A stretch of DNA of 38,340 nt from an uncultured Flammeovirgaceae bacterium (GTDB taxonomy: Bacteria > Bacteroidota > Bacteroidia > Cytophagales > Cyclobacteriaceae): the NCBI GenBank assembly GCA_937884755.1, contig CAKZYJ010000394.1, forward strand, positions 1-38,340. The letters are read 5' to 3'. Made by a program: the position numbers and the translations under genes. Shown piece by piece: positions 18,401-25,736 of this stretch; position 1 is the first letter of the stretch, and each line of letters opens with the position of its first letter. The notes below the pieces were generated by a model. The model was not told the DNA's origin and searched no databases. It saw nothing but the letters and a program-made list of their open reading frames with translations.

Positions 18401-19257
18401 GGATAATTAGAAAAGATCATTAACCCCCGAAGTGTCAGTAAGGTTAGGCCAACGATTAACAAACCTTGGTCAATACGCTGACTCCGAAATTGCTGCTGGG
18501 CCCAGCGAAACACATTTAGTAGTAGTAGCAATATTGCCACAGCTATCAGGGCAGTGATCAGGGCCTGAAACGATTTAGCCGTATCGTGTTCTCGGTAGCC
18601 GGTCGGAGGTGCATTCGCTTGTACTGAAAATAGGTTATGGCCTTGGTAGCTGATGATATTGCTAGCGGCATCTACCGAAAGTACCTCCCTAACATCCACG
18701 GTTTCGGGTTGGGGAAAGAGTTCTAAATTGTAGCCAGAGCCTACGTACTGATTATCAATCTCGGTATTTTCTTTAATTAGTAACAGTTGAAAAAATTTCC
18801 AACCATTAACTGAGTCCTGGTGGATGATATAGCTTCCCTGATCAAACTCCTTATACTGAAACTCGGAAGTACCCCGCAATTGCTGATACGATGGCACGAA
18901 GCGATAATTAGACCAGTAGGCCAACTGATTGTCGCGAAAGATGAAATAAGGAAAGCGCAGATCGGAAATGAAGTCCGACAACGATAGCGAGTCATTACTT
19001 TCTAGAGTTCGTTGAATTTCCCTCGCCTCCCTGGTGAGCTGATTCAGGTTTTGAGTGATATTCCGCTGCACGTCGCGCAAATAAAGAGATTCGCTGCGGA
19101 AGCTCTCTATAAAAAAGGTACGAAGCACCAGCGCCAGCAATAACGCGATACCTGCAATAAATAAAGAAAGATTTTTAACTGTAAACTTATACACCGCAGT
19201 CTCCAGATTATTCTGATATGGATTTTCTGCTCTACCAAAATACAAAAGCCTGACCAA
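15412..19257 (-). CDS. NtrY-like multi-pass sensor histidine kinase
   Basis: A 1281-residue kinase. There is an N-terminal membrane anchor, a first extracytoplasmic region (to about 225), a block of roughly eight membrane helices (about 225-500), a second extracytoplasmic region, two helices near 730-800, a third sensor region, a last membrane helix, HAMP (LKYITQKIRRTSLADYNEPL), HisKA with H1060 in VAHEIKNPLTPMK, and an ATPase domain (N box LIINAKQSIP, G1 VSDNGTGIA, lid GSGIGLAIAK). This is far larger than classic NtrY (about 750). The longest frame begins with TTG at 19257; a GTG at 19192-19194, preceded by GGAG and directly before the hydrophobic helix, is the likelier start. No NtrX-type regulator lies nearby. 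The giant barrel gene follows after 5 bases. Confidence 0.9.
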   Translation of the reverse strand: MVRLLYFGRAENPYQNNLETAVYKFTVKNLSLFIAGIALLLALVLRTFFIESFRSESLYLRDVQRNITQNLNQLTREAREIQRTLESNDSLSLSDFISDLRFPYFIFRDNQLAYWSNYRFVPSYQQLRGTSEFQYKEFDQGSYIIHQDSVNGWKFFQLLLIKENTEIDNQYVGSGYNLELFPQPETVDVREVLSVDAASNIISYQGHNLFSVQANAPPTGYREHDTAKSFQALITALIAVAILLLLLNVFRWAQQQFRSQRIDQGLLIVGLTLLTLRGLMIFSNYPYGILPIDLFDGRQFASSSINPSLGDLLLNCISVLIIISYSFSYYRDSQAYRKLISSKSEVKTIATVLGLILLLFALFWHYDIVRSIYYNSQWTLDVNESLSFSTLKNISLLIFIINSISYFLGVHLIFRTCMSLNQKSYLPMRLSFLIAIGVGVILSALGDVPTFPVIVISAAYFVLLYLFNLPRFLTKVSYVTFLYVFAGALVSAAACAIAAYDMHQVETLDNKQKFANQLVVDNDILGEYLLEEAGEKIKNDPLIKNRLFSPLASKDIIKEKIRRVYLSNYFDRYEIKVYLFNSKGQPLGGDPTYTYQEWQEDIDTFRFSTEYPNIFFINRTETIPETEGGQRYYLFLDIENFNNVVGHILVELVLRRFTPNQVYPELLVDRSYLQAYPSRDYSYAIFSSASNQNIIENEPLFTSGNEQLFQYFKNYDLSELEEETIVDRGDYSYLVMKGQEDEYIVIASPAYSFIDIISNFSFLFLLLVFSILLLLGAYSVYFVFRRENLNFSTKIQLYLNAAFFMPLLALSITTISIISSSYNQEVNQSYMERTEQISRNIVAALDAYQKRELSKDDFSATVSQVANVTETDINIFDTSGKLVVASQPLIYENKLLSRHINAQALVSIREKGDTRTVLEESVGSLSYKSSYVGLKSFQTGQLLGVASIPFFESRSQLETRIIQVLTNVMNIFTFVFIAFLIISYLASVLLTYPLKYITQKIRRTSLADYNEPLSWESNDEIGLMVGEYNRMLVNLEASKAALARNEKESAWREMAKQVAHEIKNPLTPMKLSLQLLKRRLAEEFKYGMGPNEVQDMEKPLDNLLHQIDTLNDIASSFSSFAQMPLPKSEPYELVSVVRRTVSLYEEENIAIDLNIVGREFTVMGDRQLMGRIVSNLIINAKQSIPQDREPKIRVSLQKFGTDRVILKVSDNGTGIAKEIQNKVFLPNFSTKYAGSGIGLAIAKRGIEHVGGRITFDTKEGVGTTFLIELPLVTERQSVVEL

Positions 19258-19580
19258 AACTGGCCTAGCTTCTTGAAAACGTTAATTTATGACAAAATAA
19301 TTCTGTTTCCGGTGAGGGTAAGATTTTTCCGGCAAGAATAGCGACGTAGTGACTTCATGGATTAGCATGCTTGCCAGAATTACCCTCGGGCGTCTTCCCC
19401 CGTGAGTATTCTCAGCAGAATTGCTTTTAAGAAACGCACGATCAAGTATTCCTGACCGAATTGCCGAGAGGAACCACAAAGGCAATTTCAACGGATTGAC
19501 TATTTATGCTGCCTGTGTACCACTGCTAGGGATGGAGTGGCGCGCGACAAAAATATTAAATTGCCTTCTCCTCTTTTCAG
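19258..19580. other. gap upstream of the sensor kinase gene
   Basis: This is the upstream region of the kinase and the downstream flank of the S9 peptidase gene, both on the minus strand. It holds the weak tandem repeats listed separately, a possible hairpin at 19385-19106+300 bases scale (CTCGGG at 19385-19390 with CCCG at 19099+300, i.e. 19399-19402, extended by AG at 19405-19406) and an AATTGCC/GGCAATT inverted repeat (19459-19465 and 19481-19487). I see no RNA gene or coding frame. Confidence 0.4.
19323..19464. repeat. degenerate 40-41-bp tandem repeat, about four units
   Basis: Two segments share AGTATTC-N6-GAATTGC exactly, at 19405-19424 and 19445-19464. At the same phase further left are AGCATGC-N6-GAATTAC (19364-19383) and ATTTTTC-N6-GAATAGC (19323-19342). 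Units begin 41, 41 and 40 bases apart. The two best units match at 24 of 40 positions over their full length. The conserved core has dyad character (ATTC-N6-GAAT). The period is close to four helical turns, which would suit a cooperatively binding regulator of the downstream kinase gene, but this is inference from pattern only. Confidence 0.4.
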
Positions 19581-22424
19581 TTACTTTCCTTCATCACTGG
19601 TTAACTCATACCGAAGAGTTTTTCCTTTTACGGTAGCGGGCACTCCTTCTTTCATCCACAGTGGCATAGGCTCATCCTTCAGATAATGGTCAAAGAACTG
19701 CTGCATCCGACGAGCGAAATCCTTGCGATTAGGCATTTTAGTGATGCCGTGGGGCTCGCCATTGTAATTGATCATCCAAGCAGGCTTATTCAATCTTCGC
19801 AGTGCTACAAAAAGCTCAATTCCTTGCTCCCAGGGCACAGCGGTATCTTCATCATTGTGTAAAATGAGCACTGGAGTTTCAATTTTGTCTGCTGTAAAGA
19901 TGGGTGAGTTCTCAATGAACCGCAGCGGATAATCCCAAAGGGTGCCACCAATGCGGCTTTGGGTACGTTCGTACTGAAACATCCGACTCATACCAGTTCC
20001 CCAGCGAATACCTCCGTAGGCCGAAGTCATATTAGATACCGGAGCTCCTGACTCAGCTGCCCGGAACAAATTGGTACGGGTTAGCATATAGGCGATCTGG
20101 TAACCACCCCAGCTATGGCCCTGCACCCCAATCCGATCACTATCTACAAACCCTTCATCAATCAAATTAAGGGTACCGGATAAAACTGCATTCAATGCAC
20201 TCTCGCCGGGGTAGCCGACTTTATACACAATATCTGGAATAAATACCAAGTAGCCTCGGCTCACGTAAAAAGACACATTAATACTAGACCGACCGGGCTG
20301 AGGAGTAATATGTCGATGCAGCGAATTGGAAAGACGCTCGTAAAAGTAAACCATCATCGGGTACTTCTTATTAGGATCAAAACCATCTGGTTTATACAGA
20401 AGTCCATCCAACGGCGTACCATCTACCGAACGCCAGGAAACGAGGTCTACAGTTCCCCAAGAATAATCCTGCTGTTGGGGATTGGCATCGCTTAATTCTT
20501 CACCCTCTTTAAAATCAGTAGTACTTAGCCATAGATCGGGGAATTCGGAAAAGCTGGATTTTCGGTAAATGACGTCATCGGTTTCCCGAGCTTTTTCCAA
20601 TCCGAAAAATCGGTAATCATCCATCACTAATTTCTCTGGGGAGCGATTATTACCGGTGTGCTCTTGATAGTAACCACTCTGTTTGGTTGTACGATCAAAG
20701 GCCGAAAGGATGATCTCTTCATCAGCAGGTATGAAGTAGGCCTCGGGGTCTAGCTGTTCGTAACGGAAAGCTAGTTGGTTTTCTCGACCATAACCGTTAG
20801 TTAGGCTACTAGCCTCTTTGGTTACGGGGTTAATTTTCCAGATATCGTAGTAGTCGTACACCAGAAAGTGTTCATCACTTTCGGTCCAACCGGCTGAGCC
20901 GTAGCTGCCGGGTAGCATGGGACGATCGTTTAGTTCATCGTAGAAGTTAGCCTCAATGTCTTCGGTCAGGTTAATAGATTGTTGGCTGGCAATTTCAAAA
21001 GCGTACCAGCTACTATCACTAGGCTCAAACCAATAAGCATACTTACCAGCTGGTGAAAGCCGAGGGTAACCAGCTGAGTTCTCAACAATGGGCATACTTT
21101 CACCACTACTTATGTCAACCAGGTAGGCATCCCGCCGAAAGGGGGCATCCCAAGAAATCTGCTGCTGATAGGAAAGATTACTAATTCCAATAGCGTACTT
21201 CAGCCGCATATCATCATCAAACTGGATATCGGGAATCTCCATTGTACCCAACTGTCTAATGTTTCCACTAGATAGGTTGAAGACCGCAGCGTAAGTTCGT
21301 TTCAATTCATCGTCTCGTTGCTCCAGTTGCATCGGTTGCAGTAGTGGGTCGGTCCACGACCAGATATCCACTTTCACCCGCTCTTCGTCTAAAATGGTGG
21401 TGTCTTCCTCGTAAGCATAATCCTGAGGACGAGGAGTTGTTCCGAAGAGGATTCGCTGCCCATCGTACGAAAAATTAAGATTACCGTTTTCACTGACCAT
21501 CCAATTCTCAGGAATAGCCTGAGTGGTAGTATCGGCAATCACCCTGACGTCTCCATCGGAATCTCCCAGATATAAGCTGTAGTAACGGTCATCGGCTTTC
21601 AGACTATCTTCACTAGCCAGAAATGCCACGGATTGTCCATCTCGGCTCAGTGCTACGTGTTTGTAAGAAACTTTACCCGTATCAATAGTTACTAGCGTTT
21701 CTGATTCCGTATTGAAGGCCATCACGCTAGCACTGCTCGTAGAGTCATCGGCTATCTGGCTAAAGGCTACCTGGCTGCCGTCTTCAGAAAAAATATAGTT
21801 ATCCACCCGGTCGTAACGCCATTCCTGGTCAGTTTCTAGGTTTAAGATTACCAATTCGTTTCCTTCCGGTTTATCGGCTTTTACGCCTAATGCCGCGTAG
21901 ACTCGATCGGTGTCGGTTTGAGTGCTATCCGTTTTGGCTTCTCCAGCAGTGTCGAGCGGGCTTTCGTGCAAAAAGGCTAACCAGCCACTACCCTCTTTGG
22001 GCAACTTGTAAGACTTCACTCGGGCAAACTCGCCGACAACTTCGCCGTTGTATAGATTTATAGCTAGTAGCGAATCTTTGGGCATTTCGTCAGATTTCTT
22101 ATCGGCTAACTTCATCTGCCGTACACTATCGTAAGGTGCAGCAACTTGAAATACCAGAAAGCGGCTATCGTAGGAAAATGAAGGTTTTGTACCTCTCGCA
22201 TACTGGATTGGCTCACCTTGGTTAGTGTTGTAAAGGTACAGCGTACCATCGCCTTTGGCTGGATTTACTCCGTATAAAACGTACTGTCCATTCCCCGAAA
22301 TCTCGGCTGACTCGATATCCTTCCAGCTATCGTACACATCGTGATCTAAAGGTTTTTTCTGGGCATGGAGGTAGGATATTGGTACTAGAAATAGTATTAG
22401 GCAAAGACGATATAGACAATTCAT
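19581..22424 (-). CDS. exported S9 family peptidase (prolyl oligopeptidase-like)
   Basis: A 947-residue serine peptidase with a signal peptide (about 1-21, ending LHAQ), so it is periplasmic or surface-exposed. A long beta-propeller-like region (about 30-640) precedes an alpha/beta hydrolase domain. The catalytic triad is visible: S771 in GHSWGGYQ, D860 in HNDEDTAVPW and H892 in GEPHGI. The combination DTAVPWEQGIELF and PHGITK is common in large S9 peptidases of Bacteroidota, likely acting on peptides taken up from the environment. There is no sorting domain. The next upstream gene is divergent across a 509-base AT-rich gap. Confidence 0.93.
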   Translation of the reverse strand: MNCLYRLCLILFLVPISYLHAQKKPLDHDVYDSWKDIESAEISGNGQYVLYGVNPAKGDGTLYLYNTNQGEPIQYARGTKPSFSYDSRFLVFQVAAPYDSVRQMKLADKKSDEMPKDSLLAINLYNGEVVGEFARVKSYKLPKEGSGWLAFLHESPLDTAGEAKTDSTQTDTDRVYAALGVKADKPEGNELVILNLETDQEWRYDRVDNYIFSEDGSQVAFSQIADDSTSSASVMAFNTESETLVTIDTGKVSYKHVALSRDGQSVAFLASEDSLKADDRYYSLYLGDSDGDVRVIADTTTQAIPENWMVSENGNLNFSYDGQRILFGTTPRPQDYAYEEDTTILDEERVKVDIWSWTDPLLQPMQLEQRDDELKRTYAAVFNLSSGNIRQLGTMEIPDIQFDDDMRLKYAIGISNLSYQQQISWDAPFRRDAYLVDISSGESMPIVENSAGYPRLSPAGKYAYWFEPSDSSWYAFEIASQQSINLTEDIEANFYDELNDRPMLPGSYGSAGWTESDEHFLVYDYYDIWKINPVTKEASSLTNGYGRENQLAFRYEQLDPEAYFIPADEEIILSAFDRTTKQSGYYQEHTGNNRSPEKLVMDDYRFFGLEKARETDDVIYRKSSFSEFPDLWLSTTDFKEGEELSDANPQQQDYSWGTVDLVSWRSVDGTPLDGLLYKPDGFDPNKKYPMMVYFYERLSNSLHRHITPQPGRSSINVSFYVSRGYLVFIPDIVYKVGYPGESALNAVLSGTLNLIDEGFVDSDRIGVQGHSWGGYQIAYMLTRTNLFRAAESGAPVSNMTSAYGGIRWGTGMSRMFQYERTQSRIGGTLWDYPLRFIENSPIFTADKIETPVLILHNDEDTAVPWEQGIELFVALRRLNKPAWMINYNGEPHGITKMPNRKDFARRMQQFFDHYLKDEPMPLWMKEGVPATVKGKTLRYELTSDEGK

Positions 22425-22635
22425 AGGCTAAGGTTATAGAAAATACAAGCGCTAAAATATACAATATCTACATTAATCGTAGGATATTTTATTTTTCGAA
22501 TATCTCATCTCTAGAGTAATCAAATATGATAACAGGAAAAGGTTAGTATCTACCAATAAAAAACAAGTAGATGATTTTTATATAATTTTTTAAATTATAT
22601 ATTTAATAAATAAAATTAAATATATACTAAATTAT

Positions 22636-22643
22636 TACTTTTG
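22636..22643 (+). promoter_or_regulatory. candidate -7 element TACTTTTG
   Basis: Exact match to TAnnTTTG, the -7 box of the Bacteroidota primary sigma factor, about 290 bases before the surface-protein start. No TTTG-like -33 box is obvious at the usual distance. In AT-rich DNA a chance match is quite possible. Confidence 0.2.
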
Positions 22644-22761
22644 TAATATAAATTAATGTCTGTTGATATAGATTCATTCGGTCACTAAATACCTCCTACA
22701 AGAGAATTGAAGTATTAAGTTATAACTATCAAGAAAAAATTCTCAATAATACTTGATGGCT

Positions 22762-22769
22762 TAATTTTG
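22762..22769 (+). promoter_or_regulatory. candidate -7 element TAATTTTG
   Basis: A second exact TAnnTTTG match, about 165 bases before the surface-protein start codon. It would leave a 150-base 5' leader. A -33 partner is not evident. Confidence 0.25.
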
Positions 22770-22933
22770 ACTTTTGTACAGGATGACACTAATAATTATC
22801 GATAGGTATTTTATTGATTGTTGACGAGACAACATTGATAGAGCAATGTTCATTGAATTTAAATCAAACTAAAATTTAAACCACTTGTATTTGGGTACTT
22901 GATTTAGATAGAAATAGATATTAAAATCAATTC

Positions 22934-25669
22934 ATGAAATACTACGTTAGTCTGTTATTAATCTTTTTTTCTATTACACTGTTTGCTCAGACAGAACTCG
23001 AATTTAGTGATCAAAAAATAATCACAGAGGGTATGACTAGTTCTGCTACTGATGTCTATACGGCTGACCTAGACGGAGATGGTGATTTGGATATACTTTC
23101 AGCCTCCTCTGAAGATGATAAGATAGCTTGGTACGAAAACAAAGGAAATAGCACTTTTGGAGAACAACAAGTAATCACTACTTCAGCAGAAATAGCTAAC
23201 TCGGTTTATTCAGCTGACCTAGATGGAGATGGTGATTCAGATGTGCTTTCTGCTTCTCAGGCTGATGACAAAATTGCGTGGTATGAAAATGACGGGAATG
23301 GGAATTTTAGCGAGCAGAAGGTGATTACTGATTCGGCTGATGGAGCCTTATCTGTCCATGCCTCAGATTTGGATAATGATGGCGACCAGGATGTGCTTTC
23401 AGCCTCACGTTTAGACAACAAGATTGCATGGTACCAAAATGATGGAAATGGGAATTTTAATGAGCAGCAGGTAATCACAACTGCCGCGAGTTGGGCCTCT
23501 TCAGTATATACTGCTGACTTAGACGATGACGGTGACTCCGATGTGCTTTCTGCCTCACATAGGGATGATAAAATTGCTTGGTACCAAAATGATGGGAATG
23601 GGAATTTTGGTGATCAAATAATAATAACTACTGCAGCAGATGCAGCAAAATCAGTATATACCACTGATTTAGATAATGATGGTGACATTGATGTGATTTC
23701 TGCTTCTTACGGTGATAACAAGATCGCTTGGTATGAAAATAACGGCGATGGTAACTTTGGTGAACAACAGATAATTACAACAGAGGCAATCGGTGCCTAT
23801 TCAGTAAATGCTACTGATTTAGACAATGACGGTGACTCCGATATCCTATCCGCCTCTTGGGATGATAAAATCGTTTGGTACCAAAATGATGGGAATGGCA
23901 GCTTTGATGAGCCACAAATAATTACTACTATGGCAGATCAGGCTTTTTCTGTGTATACAGCTGATCTCGATGAAGATGGTGATTCGGATATACTCTCTGC
24001 CTCGTCTAGAGATGATAAAGTTGCGTGGTATCAGAATGTTGGTGATGGCAATTTTAGTGGACAAAAAATATTAACTGAAAGCGCAACGAACTGGCCAAAA
24101 GATATTTATGCTATTGATTTAGACTGTGATGGCGATTCGGATGTGCTCTCTTCATCACGAGAAGACAATAAACTGGCATGGTACCAAAATGATAGCAATG
24201 GGAATTTTGGAAAACAAAGAATAATTTCATTGAGCATAAGTGGAGAAGAACTACACGTGGCTGATTTGGATGGAGACAATGATTTAGACGTTCTCTCTTC
24301 TTCAATAGACGCTGACAAGTTAATTTGGGTCGAAAACGATGGAAAAGGCAGCTTCGGTCAACAGCAGATTATCATGACACCACCAGGCACATACTTATCA
24401 ATCTACGCAACTGATCTGGATGGTGATGATGATGTCGATGTACTCACCGCATCATATGACGATAACAAGATTGCTTGGTACCAGAATGATGGGAATGGGA
24501 ATTTTAGTGGGCAGCGGATAATCACCACTGCTGCAAATGGAGCCTATTCAGTTTACGCTACTGATCTTGATAATGACGGAGACTCTGATGTGCTTTCAGC
24601 CTCTTATGAAGACAACAAGGTTGCTTGGTATGAAAACGATGGAAGTGGAGGCTTTAGTGAACAGTTGATAATTACTACAAATGTAAGTCAGACTACGGAT
24701 ATTTATGCAGTTGACCTAGATGGAGATGGTGATTCAGATGTGCTTTCTGCTTCTCAGGCTGATGACAAAATTGCGTGGTATGAAAATGACGGCGATGGTA
24801 ACTTTGGTGAACAGCAAGTAATTACAATTTTGGCAAATGCAGCCGAATCCGTTTATGCAGCCGACTTAGATAAGGATGGTGATTTTGATGTGCTTTCTGC
24901 TTCTGAGCGTGATAATAAGATTGCTTGGTACGAAAATGATGGGAATGGCAACTTTGGTGATCAAAAAGTTATTACTACTGAAGCAAACGGAGCTATTTCC
25001 GTCTTTGTAGCTGATTTAGATAACGACGGAGATCAAGATGTACTATCTGCTTCATATCTGGACGACAAAATCGCCTGGTATGAAAATTTAAAGATAACCA
25101 CTGATCCTAATAACAATCCTCCGATAGTCGAGAACGAGGTTCCAAATCAATCAATCTTAGTTGCTAGTTCATTTAGTTACACTATTCCCAATAATATCTT
25201 TCTCGATCCTGATGGTGATGAGCTTATCTTAACTGCTACTTTAGAGGATGGAAGCCCATTACCTGAATGGCTTGTATTTGACCAACAAACTCGCACCTTA
25301 TTTGGCACACCTACTGAAACGGATGTAAAGGTCTACATAGTAACTCTGACTGCCACAGATACAAATAATAATAGTGTTTCTATTACATTCTCATTATCAA
25401 TAGAAAAACCTACTGCTTTTATAGAAAAACAAATCCCAGTAGTTCATTTTTATCCTAATCCAACAAGCAAATTGATGCACCTTCAGATTCCTCCCCAATG
25501 GATTGAAGCTAACATGCAAGTGGTAAACTTGTCAGGAAAAACCGTTTTTAAAACTTATTTATCCCGGTCTGAAATCACACTCGATATGAATGAATTTCCC
25601 ACTGGCATCTATTTATTACAAATTAGTAAGCAGGAACTCGCGATCACTATTCGACTGCTAAAAAACTGA
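22934..25669 (+). CDS. secreted FG-GAP/VCBS-like repeat protein with T9SS sorting domain
   Basis: A 911-residue protein with a signal peptide (about 1-19, ending LFAQ). Fourteen repeats of 48-51 residues (about 28-725) each carry an acidic DLDGDGDSDVLSAS loop, resembling calcium-binding FG-GAP/VCBS blades, followed by DDKIAWYENDGNGNF. Next comes an Ig/cadherin-like domain (about 728-825; FLDPDGDELILTATLEDG and WLVFDQQTRTLFGTP). The last 76 residues (836-911; FYPNPTSK, VVNLSGK, PTGIYLLQIS) are a type A sorting domain, so the protein should cross the outer membrane by the type IX system and be attached to or released from the surface. Adhesion is a reasonable inference, but no enzymatic domain is present. 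Confidence 0.92.
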   Translation: MKYYVSLLLIFFSITLFAQTELEFSDQKIITEGMTSSATDVYTADLDGDGDLDILSASSEDDKIAWYENKGNSTFGEQQVITTSAEIANSVYSADLDGDGDSDVLSASQADDKIAWYENDGNGNFSEQKVITDSADGALSVHASDLDNDGDQDVLSASRLDNKIAWYQNDGNGNFNEQQVITTAASWASSVYTADLDDDGDSDVLSASHRDDKIAWYQNDGNGNFGDQIIITTAADAAKSVYTTDLDNDGDIDVISASYGDNKIAWYENNGDGNFGEQQIITTEAIGAYSVNATDLDNDGDSDILSASWDDKIVWYQNDGNGSFDEPQIITTMADQAFSVYTADLDEDGDSDILSASSRDDKVAWYQNVGDGNFSGQKILTESATNWPKDIYAIDLDCDGDSDVLSSSREDNKLAWYQNDSNGNFGKQRIISLSISGEELHVADLDGDNDLDVLSSSIDADKLIWVENDGKGSFGQQQIIMTPPGTYLSIYATDLDGDDDVDVLTASYDDNKIAWYQNDGNGNFSGQRIITTAANGAYSVYATDLDNDGDSDVLSASYEDNKVAWYENDGSGGFSEQLIITTNVSQTTDIYAVDLDGDGDSDVLSASQADDKIAWYENDGDGNFGEQQVITILANAAESVYAADLDKDGDFDVLSASERDNKIAWYENDGNGNFGDQKVITTEANGAISVFVADLDNDGDQDVLSASYLDDKIAWYENLKITTDPNNNPPIVENEVPNQSILVASSFSYTIPNNIFLDPDGDELILTATLEDGSPLPEWLVFDQQTRTLFGTPTETDVKVYIVTLTATDTNNNSVSITFSLSIEKPTAFIEKQIPVVHFYPNPTSKLMHLQIPPQWIEANMQVVNLSGKTVFKTYLSRSEITLDMNEFPTGIYLLQISKQELAITIRLLKN
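23015..25089 (+). repeat. fourteen 150-bp coding repeats, two sharing 81 identical bases
   Basis: The tandem units encode the propeller-like blades of the surface protein. Most units have diverged at silent and replacement sites, but units 2 and 12 are identical over 81 bases (23215-23295 and 24712-24792), although about 1.5 kb apart. Most units keep a near-150-base period; units 6 and 9 are one codon shorter and unit 8 is one codon longer. Confidence 0.9.
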
Positions 25670-25736
25670 CTGTTGAATTTAAAGCGGTGGTTTTACTTCA
25701 ATTTACACATAGTAAATGAATGGCACATAGTACCTA

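Larger units (their letters stand above)
22425..22933. other. AT-rich divergent intergenic region
   Basis: This separates the S9 peptidase (minus) and the repeat surface protein (plus), so it must carry promoters in both directions. It is strikingly AT-rich, especially 22570-22660, with long A/T-only runs and an ATTAC-tttt-GTAAT inverted repeat around 22634-22647. No gene or RNA is seen. Two plus-strand matches to the Bacteroidota -7 consensus are listed separately. Confidence 0.5.

Noticed and set aside
23015-25089. Regular 150-bp spacing suggestive of a CRISPR or satellite array
   Set aside because: The repeats are in frame, encode acidic propeller blades and lie inside one intact secreted protein.
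25700-25717. Small ATTTAC/GTAAAT inverted repeat between convergent genes
   Set aside because: Only a 6-bp AT-rich stem with no T-run; too weak to call a terminator.
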